A stretch of DNA of 49,157 bases from Lachnospiraceae bacterium (lineage in GTDB: Bacteria > Bacillota > Clostridia > Lachnospirales > Lachnospiraceae), in the NCBI GenBank assembly GCA_017624495.1, contig JAGAMY010000027.1:1-49157 (forward strand), given 5' to 3'. Within the stretch, counting starts at the first letter, position 1; each line of letters begins with the position of its first letter. Shown piece by piece: positions 42,554 to 49,157 of the stretch. The notes beneath the pieces were generated by a model. That model searched no databases, had not been told where the DNA came from, and saw only the letters and a program-made list of their open reading frames with translations. Made by a program: the position numbers and the translations under genes.

Positions 42554-44626
42554 ATGGGTTATAAAGAAATATTCAAAGAATCCAATGAGGAAGTTGCAGA
42601 AAGATATGCGTTAGTAATGGAACGGATTGCAGAAATCCGTTTAGAAAATAATGTTGCAGAAAAATATCAGGAGTATTTTAAAAAGTCCGCAGATTTTATT
42701 TGTCAGGTAAATGCGGTTTTGCAGCAGGAAAGTGCAGGAGAGCTTGAAAACAGAGAGCTTGCTGTCTGCGAAGAAACCAATCAAAAGCTTTATCAGGACA
42801 TATTGCCGGAGTATTATGAAAAAAGCTTTGCCAATCCGTCTTTTGCAGTAGAGGCATTGGGTGAAGATTTTGGGCAGATGCTATGCTTTTTATATACTGA
42901 GCTTCGTGCCATGATTTCCTATGCTTTTGAAGGCAGAAAAATGCATTTTACGATTTTGTGTGAGCTGTTTATGGAAATCTATAACTGTTTTGAAGCAGAT
43001 AGTGAACCGGATAAAAAAGAAATCAAAAATATAATTTACTGGTTTTTCCATGATTATAGTGAGGTGTTTGCAGAGGATAAGGTTCGGGATATGGTTGACC
43101 CGGAATACGATTTCTTTGCGCAGATTGTAAATACTTCGGATTTGGAAGATATGCGTTATTTATACCGTTATGGTGAATATATCAGTGATTGTGAAATTAC
43201 GGTTGCAAAGTTTTTAAATCAGCTAAGCGAAGAAGAAATTCAATCCATGGCAGATACCATGACAGAGGGGTATCGCATCGGTTTTGAAACAACTGGAAAG
43301 GATTTGTCCAAAAAGGAAACTGTATGTGTGGAATATCCGATTGGTTTTGAGCGTGTGATTCGAAAAGTAATTGCCAACTTTGAAAAATTAGGCTTAAAAT
43401 CCACGATTTACAGAGACCCGGTATCTTCCTTTGGCAGAACCGGAGGCGGCAAGCGTGGATGTTATGTAAAATCTGTAAATAAGCAGTTTGAATTTGACCA
43501 TAAGGCAGACCGCAGTTTTTACTTAGACAAGGCATATGTAGAACGCAGACTAGAGGCAATGAAGGCAGCCTTTGAAAAATATAAAAAAGAAGCGAAGCAT
43601 CATGCAGGACCGGCAGTCATGGAAATTTTTGGTGAAGTACCTTTTGAACCGATGATTAAACCGGAAGCACCAAAATACAGCAGTGAACAGAATGAGCTGA
43701 ATGTGTACCAGATGAGCCGCTTAGGACAGATGACAAATACCTATATTCCGGGAGAAGAGCGCAGTTTTACGATTATTGCCTACCCGATACCAACTATCGG
43801 CGAAAAGTTCCCGGAGATTTTTAAGGAAACGGTAAAAATTAATACCTTAGATTATATGGCTTACCGGAACATGCAGCAGAAAATTATCGATGTATTAGAT
43901 ACTGCTGACCGTGTGCATATCACCGGAAAAGGTGCAAATAAGACAGATTTATGGGTGAAGATTCATCTCCTTGCAAATCCGCAGGAAGAAACAGCCTTTG
44001 AAAACTGTGTGGCAGATGTGAATATCCCGGTGGGAGAAGTCTTTACATCACCTGTTTTAGCAGGAACAGAAGGAAAACTGCATGTGACACAGGTTTATCT
44101 GAATGAATTGAAATATCTGAATTTAGAAATTGACTTTGTGGATGGTAAAATTGCAGAATATACCTGTACGAATTTTGCCACAGAGGAAGAAAACAAGCAG
44201 TTTATACACGAAAATCTGCTGCATCATCATAAGACGCTTCCAATGGGTGAGTTTGCTATTGGTACAAATACCACAGCATATCGTATGGCAAGAGACTATG
44301 ATATTGCGGATAAACTGCCGATTTTGATTGCAGAAAAGACGGGACCGCACTTTGCAGTGGGCGATACCTGCTATTCTCATGCAGAGGATACAAAGGTGTA
44401 CAATCCTGATGGTAAAGAAATTGTGGCAAGGGATAATGAGATTTCTATTTTAAGAAAAGAAGATATGGAAAAAGCCTATTTTAACTGTCATACGGATATT
44501 ACCATTCCTTATGATGAATTAGACAGTATTGTAGCAGTGGCAAAGGATGGCAGCACGAAGGATATTATCAGAAATGGTAAATTCGTGGTATCAGGAACAG
44601 AGGAGTTGAATGTGCCGCTGATGTAG
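42554..44626 (+). CDS. M29-type aminopeptidase with long N-terminal extension
   Basis: 690 residues. The C-terminal ~370 resemble the M29 (AmpS/AmpT) metallo-aminopeptidases: NIPVGEVFTSPVLAGTEGKL with a metal-binding Glu, MGEFAIGTNTTA with the second Glu, TGPHFAVGDTCYSH with His and Tyr, and NCHTDITIPYDE as the H.D ligand pair. M29 proteins are usually near 370-410 residues; here about 300 extra, mostly helical residues precede the catalytic part. The enzyme would release N-terminal amino acids in the cytoplasm. The ATG follows GGAAAGGACAG. The toxin-antitoxin-like pair starts 18 bases after the stop. Confidence 0.82.
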   Translation: MGYKEIFKESNEEVAERYALVMERIAEIRLENNVAEKYQEYFKKSADFICQVNAVLQQESAGELENRELAVCEETNQKLYQDILPEYYEKSFANPSFAVEALGEDFGQMLCFLYTELRAMISYAFEGRKMHFTILCELFMEIYNCFEADSEPDKKEIKNIIYWFFHDYSEVFAEDKVRDMVDPEYDFFAQIVNTSDLEDMRYLYRYGEYISDCEITVAKFLNQLSEEEIQSMADTMTEGYRIGFETTGKDLSKKETVCVEYPIGFERVIRKVIANFEKLGLKSTIYRDPVSSFGRTGGGKRGCYVKSVNKQFEFDHKADRSFYLDKAYVERRLEAMKAAFEKYKKEAKHHAGPAVMEIFGEVPFEPMIKPEAPKYSSEQNELNVYQMSRLGQMTNTYIPGEERSFTIIAYPIPTIGEKFPEIFKETVKINTLDYMAYRNMQQKIIDVLDTADRVHITGKGANKTDLWVKIHLLANPQEETAFENCVADVNIPVGEVFTSPVLAGTEGKLHVTQVYLNELKYLNLEIDFVDGKIAEYTCTNFATEEENKQFIHENLLHHHKTLPMGEFAIGTNTTAYRMARDYDIADKLPILIAEKTGPHFAVGDTCYSHAEDTKVYNPDGKEIVARDNEISILRKEDMEKAYFNCHTDITIPYDELDSIVAVAKDGSTKDIIRNGKFVVSGTEELNVPLM

Positions 44627-44644
44627 GATAAAGGAGGTGCTTTT

Positions 44645-44935
44645 GTGCGGGATATTACCAAGGTTTATGAGGAAATTGTTGATTTTGCCAGACAATTTCA
44701 GACGGAAAAAGTCGTACTTTTTGGTTCTCGTGCAAGAGGAACGCATCAGGAAAAAAGTGATATAGATATAGCAGTCTATGGTTGTTTAGACTTTGATAAA
44801 TTGCAGGATAAATTAAATGAAGAACTATGGTCACTTTTAGAATTAGATATTATCAACATGGATGCAGCATATATATCAGAGGATTTAAAACGGGAAATTC
44901 AAAGAGATGGAGTTGTTTTATATGAAAAAATATGA
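44645..44935 (+). CDS. MNT-type nucleotidyltransferase (antitoxin-like)
   Basis: 96 residues from GTG 44645, with AAAGGAGG upstream. The nucleotidyltransferase motif GS-x10-DxD is complete: G27-S28-R29 and D39/D41 in LFGSRARGTHQEKSDIDIAV. This minimal nucleotidyltransferase type pairs with HEPN proteins and in studied type VII systems AMPylates the HEPN toxin to silence it. The partner gene overlaps by 14 bases, the normal organisation. Confidence 0.88.
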   Translation: MRDITKVYEEIVDFARQFQTEKVVLFGSRARGTHQEKSDIDIAVYGCLDFDKLQDKLNEELWSLLELDIINMDAAYISEDLKREIQRDGVVLYEKI

Positions 44936-45320
44936 TAATTTTCATACACATTTGATGGTTTTATCAAGAGCCTCTGATGAGGATTTGGAAAATGAATTTA
45001 TTATCAGTGGAATCATTGATAAATTTTTTGTACAGTTTGAATTAGGGTGGAAAGTATTAAAAGAACTGCTTTTACAGGAAGGTGATGTAAGAGGGCACAC
45101 CGGTTCTCCAAGAGAAATTATAAAGGCGGCATTTTCCTGTTTTGATTTTATCGAGGAAGAGGTTTGGCTTCGGATGCTTAGAGAACGTAATGACTGTACG
45201 CATATTTATAATGGAGATATGGCAAAAGAACTTGTGAGAAATATTCTTGAAATTTATATTCCGGAATTTCAGAAAATGGATAAAGCAGTCGCAGAGAAAA
45301 TAAGCAACGCTAATAAATGA
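44922..45320 (+). CDS. HEPN-type nucleotidyltransferase partner (HI0074 family, toxin-like)
   Basis: 132 residues from ATG 44922, helical. The segment FELGWKVLKELLLQEG and later SPREIIKAAF are typical of the HI0074 nucleotidyltransferase-substrate-binding family, and the R89-x4-H94 motif (RNDCTHIY) matches the HEPN ribonuclease signature; a downstream Tyr at 96 is the residue AMPylated in related systems. It could be an RNase toxin inhibited by the upstream MNT protein. Activity is not proven by the sequence. Confidence 0.82.
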   Translation: MKKYDNFHTHLMVLSRASDEDLENEFIISGIIDKFFVQFELGWKVLKELLLQEGDVRGHTGSPREIIKAAFSCFDFIEEEVWLRMLRERNDCTHIYNGDMAKELVRNILEIYIPEFQKMDKAVAEKISNANK

Positions 45321-45378
45321 TAGTAGTATTTATAATTAGTATTTCTTAGTGATTCTGTGTACAATGTAGGTAACATTA

Positions 45379-45405
45379 GGGACAGTGGATTTATGCTGCT
45401 GTCCT
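45379..45405 (+). promoter_or_regulatory. Leader hairpin upstream of purE
   Basis: GGGACAG (45379-45385) and CTGTCCT (45399-45405) form a 7-bp stem (one wobble) with a 13-base loop, 35 bases before purE. No T tract follows. The conserved core of a purine riboswitch was not recognised. A TACAAT at 45360-45365 may be the -10 box of the operon. Confidence 0.35.
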
Positions 45406-45439
45406 AGAGATATATGGAGAATAGAAAAGGAGAATAATC

Positions 45440-45940
45440 ATGGCAAAAGTAGGAATTGTAATGGGTAGTGACTCAGATATGCCTGTAATGGCAAAAGCAG
45501 CAGACATTTTAGAGCAGTTAGGAATTGACTATGAAATGACAATTATTTCTGCCCACAGAGAACCGGATGTTTTCTTTGAATATGCAAAGACCGCAGAAGA
45601 AAAAGGATTTAAAGTAATTATTGCAGGTGCAGGTATGGCAGCACATCTGCCGGGTATGTGTGCAGCAATTTTCCCAATGCCGGTTATCGGTATTCCAATG
45701 CATACTACATCCTTAGGTGGAAGAGATTCCTTATATTCCATCGTACAGATGCCTTCCGGAATCCCGGTTGCTACAGTTGCCATTAATGGCGGAGCAAATG
45801 CAGGACTTTTAGCAGCAAAAATTTTAGCTACCAGCGATGCAGATTTATTGCAGAAGTTAAAAGACTATTCTAACGACTTAAAAGAACAGGTACAGGCAAA
45901 AGACGCAAGATTACAGGAAGTCGGATATAAAAATTACTAA
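45440..45940 (+). CDS. purE: N5-carboxyaminoimidazole ribonucleotide mutase
   Basis: 166 residues. The class I PurE signature is clear: GIVMGSDSDMPVM, SAHREPD, GAGMAAHLPGM and GIPMHTTSLGGRDSLYSIVQ. The enzyme moves the carboxylate of N5-CAIR to carbon 4 in purine synthesis. AAAAGGAG precedes the ATG. First gene of a four-gene operon visible here; purC, purF and purH are not in the window. Confidence 0.97.
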   Translation: MAKVGIVMGSDSDMPVMAKAADILEQLGIDYEMTIISAHREPDVFFEYAKTAEEKGFKVIIAGAGMAAHLPGMCAAIFPMPVIGIPMHTTSLGGRDSLYSIVQMPSGIPVATVAINGGANAGLLAAKILATSDADLLQKLKDYSNDLKEQVQAKDARLQEVGYKNY

Positions 45941-45969
45941 AAAATAATATACGAAAAAGGAGATAAGCA

Positions 45970-46995
45970 ATGGATTACAAGAATTCAGGTGTAGATATCG
46001 AAGCAGGTTACAAATCAGTAGAATTAATGAAAGAGCATGTGAAAAAGACCATGAGACCGGAAGTGTTAGGTGGTCTTGGCGGATTTTCAGGAGCATTTTC
46101 TCTTGAAAAAATCAAAGATATGGAAGAACCAACATTAGTATCCGGTACAGATGGATGTGGTACAAAGGTTAAGCTTGCATTTATCATGAACAAGCATGAT
46201 ACCATCGGTATTGATGCAGTGGCTATGTGTGTAAATGACATTGCCTGTGCAGGTGGTGAACCATTATTTTTCTTAGATTATATTGCATGTGGTAAAAACT
46301 ATCCTGAAAAAATTGCTACCATCGTAAAAGGTGTTGCTGAAGGGTGTATCCAGTCCGGTTGTGCACTTATCGGTGGTGAAACAGCAGAACATCCGGATCT
46401 TATGCCTGTTGACGAATATGATTTGGCTGGTTTTGCAGTTGGTGTTGTAGATAAAAAAGATATTATCACAGGTGCAAACTTAAAAGCAGATGATGTCATT
46501 ATCGGTATGGCATCCTCCGGTGTACATTCTAACGGTTTCTCCTTAGTTCGTAAGATTTTCAAAATGGATGCGGAAACCTTAAATACATATCATGAAGAAT
46601 TAGGAAAAACTCTTGGTGAAGCGTTACTTGCACCAACAATAATTTATGTAAAAGCATTAAAATCCATCAAAGAAGCCGGTGTTACTGTAAAAGCATGCAG
46701 TCATATTACAGGCGGCGGTTTTCAGGAAAATGTACCAAGAATGTTACCGGAAGGCAAACATGCAGTGATTGAAAAGAACAGCTACGAAGTTCCGGCTATC
46801 TTTAAAATGATGGCAAGAGAAGGAAATGTAGCAGAAGATATGATGTACAATACTTATAACATGGGTATTGGTATGATGGTTTGTGTAGACCCTGCGGACG
46901 TGGATAAGACTATGGAAGCAATCAAAGCTGCCGGAGATACACCATATGTTATCGGTAAAATTACAGATGGTGAAAAAGGAGTAACCTTATGCTAA
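45970..46995 (+). CDS. purM: Phosphoribosylformylglycinamidine cyclo-ligase
   Basis: 341 residues, normal length. Motifs: [57 protein letters not shown] and [17 protein letters not shown]. It makes 5-aminoimidazole ribonucleotide with ATP. The last bases overlap purN by 7, indicating translational coupling. Confidence 0.97.
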   Translation: MDYKNSGVDIEAGYKSVELMKEHVKKTMRPEVLGGLGGFSGAFSLEKIKDMEEPTLVSGTDGCGTKVKLAFIMNKHDTIGIDAVAMCVNDIACAGGEPLFFLDYIACGKNYPEKIATIVKGVAEGCIQSGCALIGGETAEHPDLMPVDEYDLAGFAVGVVDKKDIITGANLKADDVIIGMASSGVHSNGFSLVRKIFKMDAETLNTYHEELGKTLGEALLAPTIIYVKALKSIKEAGVTVKACSHITGGGFQENVPRMLPEGKHAVIEKNSYEVPAIFKMMAREGNVAEDMMYNTYNMGIGMMVCVDPADVDKTMEAIKAAGDTPYVIGKITDGEKGVTLC

Positions 46996-47615
46996 ATATA
47001 GCTGTTTTAGTGTCTGGCGGCGGCACAAATTTGCAGGCAGTTATGGATGCTATAGAGAATGGCACCATTACCAATGCCAAAATTTCTGTTGTCATCAGTA
47101 ATAATAAAAATGCCTATGCCTTAGAACGTGCAGCTTCTAAAGGAATTGAAGGAATATGTATTTCTCCTAAGGATTTTGAAAGCAGGGCAGAATTTAATGC
47201 TGCTTTCTTGGAAAAATTAAATTCCTATCATGTGGATTTAGTGGTTTTGGCAGGATTTTTAGTGGTAATTCCACCGGAAATGATTGCACAGTACAGAAAC
47301 AGAATTATCAATATTCATCCATCTTTGATACCATCTTTCTGCGGAACAGGTTACTATGGCTTGAAGGTGCATGAAGGTGTATTAGAGCGTGGCGTAAAGG
47401 TGACAGGTGCAACAGTGCATTTTGTAGACGAAGGAACGGATACAGGACCTATCATTTTACAGAAAGCGGTTGCTGTTGTGGATGGCGATACGCCGGAAGT
47501 ATTACAGAAACGTGTGATGGAAGAAGCAGAATGGAAGATTCTTCCGCAGGCAATTCATCTGATAGCCAACGGTAAGGTAAGAGTAGAAAACGGAAAAACC
47601 AAGATTGATGTATAA
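46989..47615 (+). CDS. purN: Phosphoribosylglycinamide formyltransferase
   Basis: 208 residues. [43 protein letters not shown] and [17 protein letters not shown] mark PurN, with catalytic Asn-His-Asp (N in INIHPS, its H and D in DTGP). It formylates GAR with 10-formyl-tetrahydrofolate. It overlaps purM by 7 bases and is followed by purD after 13. Confidence 0.97.
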   Translation: MLNIAVLVSGGGTNLQAVMDAIENGTITNAKISVVISNNKNAYALERAASKGIEGICISPKDFESRAEFNAAFLEKLNSYHVDLVVLAGFLVVIPPEMIAQYRNRIINIHPSLIPSFCGTGYYGLKVHEGVLERGVKVTGATVHFVDEGTDTGPIILQKAVAVVDGDTPEVLQKRVMEEAEWKILPQAIHLIANGKVRVENGKTKIDV

Positions 47616-47628
47616 GAAAGGACAAAAT

Positions 47629-48903
47629 ATGAAAGTACTTATTGTAGGAAGCGGCGGAAGAGAACATGCCATTGCAGCAAGTGTTGCAAAGAGCAGCCGT
47701 GTAGATAAGATATACTGTGCACCGGGTAATGCCGGAATTGGCAAAATTGCAGAATGTGTAAACATTGGTGCTATGGAATTTGATAAATTAGTAGCTTTTG
47801 CAAAGGAAAATGCGATTGATTTCACCATCATTGGAATGGACGACCCATTAGTAGGTGGTGTGGTTGATGAATTTGAAAAAGCAGGCTTAAAAGTATTTGG
47901 ACCTAGAAAAAATGCAGCTATCTTAGAGGGTTCTAAGGCATTTTCCAAGGATTTGATGAAAAAATATAACATTCCGACAGCCGGATATGAGACCTTTGAC
48001 GATCCAAAGAAGGCTTTAGCATACTTAGAAACAGCTAAGATGCCTATCGTATTAAAGGCAGACGGACTTGCTTTAGGAAAAGGTGTGTTAATCTGCAACA
48101 CATTAGAAGAAGCAAAAGCCGGCGTAAAGGAAATCATGGAAGATAAGAAATTTGGTTCTGCCGGAAATAACATGGTTGTGGAAGAATTTATGACAGGTCG
48201 TGAAGTATCTGTATTATCTTTTGTAGATGGTAAGAGTATTCAGATTATGTCTTCTGCACAGGATCATAAACGTGCAAAAGATGGTGACCAGGGCTTAAAT
48301 ACCGGTGGAATGGGAACATTCTCTCCAAGTCCGTTCTATACAGCAGAAGTAGACGAGTTCTGTAAGAAATATATTTATCAGGCAACTGTAGATGCTATGG
48401 CATCTGAAGGAAGAGAATTTAAAGGTGTTATCTTCTTTGGTTTAATGTTGACAGAAGAAGGTCCAAAGGTATTAGAATATAATGCAAGATTTGGTGACCC
48501 GGAAGCACAAGTAGTTCTTCCAAGAATGAAGAATGACATTATCGATGTAATGGAAGCCTGTGTAGATGGCACATTAGACCAGTTGACATTAGAATTTGAA
48601 GATAATGCTGCAGTTTGTGTAGTATTAGCTTCTGATGGTTACCCTGTAGCTTATGAAAAAGGTTTTGAAATTACAGGAGAAGAAAATTTTGAAGGCAAAG
48701 ACGGCTATTACTGCTTCCATGCAGGTACAGCTTTGAATGAAGAAGGAAAAGTTGTGACCAATGGCGGTCGTGTGCTTGGCATTACAGCAAAGGGAAGTGA
48801 TTTAAAAGCTGCAAGAGCAAATGCTTATGAAGCTACAAAATGGGTTTCTTTTGAGAATAAGTATATGCGTAATGATATCGGTAAAGCGATTGATGAGGCG
48901 TAA
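47629..48903 (+). CDS. purD: Phosphoribosylamine-glycine ligase
   Basis: 424 residues from ATG 47629 (AAAGGAC upstream). MKVLIVGSGGREHAIA at the N-terminus, then ADGLALGKGVLICN, SAQDHKRAKDGDQGLNTGGM and EYNARFGDPEAQVVLPRM are typical PurD ATP-grasp motifs. It joins phosphoribosylamine and glycine. Last pur gene visible; no terminator with a T tract follows, but hairpins do. Confidence 0.97.
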   Translation: MKVLIVGSGGREHAIAASVAKSSRVDKIYCAPGNAGIGKIAECVNIGAMEFDKLVAFAKENAIDFTIIGMDDPLVGGVVDEFEKAGLKVFGPRKNAAILEGSKAFSKDLMKKYNIPTAGYETFDDPKKALAYLETAKMPIVLKADGLALGKGVLICNTLEEAKAGVKEIMEDKKFGSAGNNMVVEEFMTGREVSVLSFVDGKSIQIMSSAQDHKRAKDGDQGLNTGGMGTFSPSPFYTAEVDEFCKKYIYQATVDAMASEGREFKGVIFFGLMLTEEGPKVLEYNARFGDPEAQVVLPRMKNDIIDVMEACVDGTLDQLTLEFEDNAAVCVVLASDGYPVAYEKGFEITGEENFEGKDGYYCFHAGTALNEEGKVVTNGGRVLGITAKGSDLKAARANAYEATKWVSFENKYMRNDIGKAIDEA

Positions 48904-49157
48904 AATTCCGGTTTGACGATGTATGTTATCCCGGAATGCCGGGCGAAGCTTCCGGCAGACGTGCGTTGTGTGGCTAAGTTTCCGTCCGGTATAAACGATA
49001 TTGGAAGCTGGCAAAAAGAGCCGGGGACTATACAGTGGCAGAGTGTCCGTGAAATAAGTATTTCTAATTATTTTCATATAGACTGTGGCAACGGACGCCA
49101 CCGTTTTCAACATGACATCCCTGTCATGGTTCAAACTTGCGCCGACGTCCTGTCGGC
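48904..49157. repeat. GC-richer edge region with several short perfect hairpins
   Basis: No convincing gene. A frame open from ATG 48919 to the edge has no ribosome binding site and no recognisable domain. Four short stems are seen: CCCGG/CCGGG (48930-48943), GTGGC/GCCAC (49085-49101), CATGACA/TGTCATG (49111-49128) and GCCGAC/GTCGGC (49141-49157, cut by the edge). The composition is richer in GC than the pur operon. It may be a repeat family or the start of a structured RNA or mobile sequence. Confidence 0.45.

Noticed and set aside
45321-45439. Purine riboswitch upstream of purE
   Set aside because: The conserved core and three-way junction could not be recognised; only a simple 7-bp hairpin is present.
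47502-48173. 223-codon minus-strand frame across purN/purD
   Set aside because: Fully antisense to two well-conserved purine genes.
48919-49157. Open frame running off the right edge
   Set aside because: No ribosome binding site, no recognisable domain, and several hairpins lie in it; kept only as part of the edge region.

Overview
The window looks like chromosome from a low-GC, Gram-positive anaerobe of the class Clostridia, most likely a Lachnospiraceae gut bacterium. The evidence is AT-rich DNA, strong AGGAGG-type ribosome binding sites, a lipoprotein sugar-binding protein, BspA-type and Ig-like secreted proteins, a secreted GH43 protein, a Tn916-type int/xis pair and a purE-M-N-D operon. 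No rRNA, tRNA or CRISPR array was found.

Layout. Positions 1-2355 hold two secreted-protein genes, the first cut by the window edge. From about 2.4 to 12.45 kb lies what I read as an integrative mobilizable element. It carries a recombination cassette (30-codon ORF, DUF932 gene with an in-frame amber codon, small DUF3848-like gene, YqaJ exonuclease, RecT), a small HTH gene, a ribbon-helix-helix protein with a very short relaxase, a reverse-strand zinc-finger protein, an ATPase resembling plasmid or phage replication helicases, and Tn916-type excisionase and integrase at the right end. No type IV secretion genes are seen, so transfer would depend on a helper.

Positions 12.5-16.2 kb hold a compositionally odd low-molecular-weight phosphatase, a TSUP permease, a histidine phosphatase and a chemoreceptor. 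Positions 16.5-20.4 kb hold a ChvE-GguA-GguB type monosaccharide ABC importer with a strong promoter and an attenuator after the binding-protein gene. A reverse-strand F420-0 glutamate ligase homologue and a 1223-residue GH43 surface protein follow.

Positions 25.8-40.3 kb are the most striking part: ten same-strand genes forming a chemosensory/phosphorelay cluster. The order is PAS histidine kinase, response regulator with a degraded HD-GYP domain, CheR, CheB, single-domain receiver, CheA, CheW, chemoreceptor, hybrid kinase with pseudo-receiver, receiver and Hpt, and a hybrid kinase whose C-terminus is a complete DegV (fatty-acid-binding) domain. No flagellar, CheC or CheD genes are present, so a non-motility output is possible. 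The kinase-DegV fusion is the best candidate for something undescribed.

Positions 40.4-48.9 kb are mostly housekeeping: pyrE, a VanZ-like protein, a DUF6142-like protein, an HD hydrolase, a long M29-type aminopeptidase, a MNT/HEPN toxin-antitoxin-like pair and the purE-purM-purN-purD operon. The last 230 bases are richer in GC and contain several short perfect hairpins.
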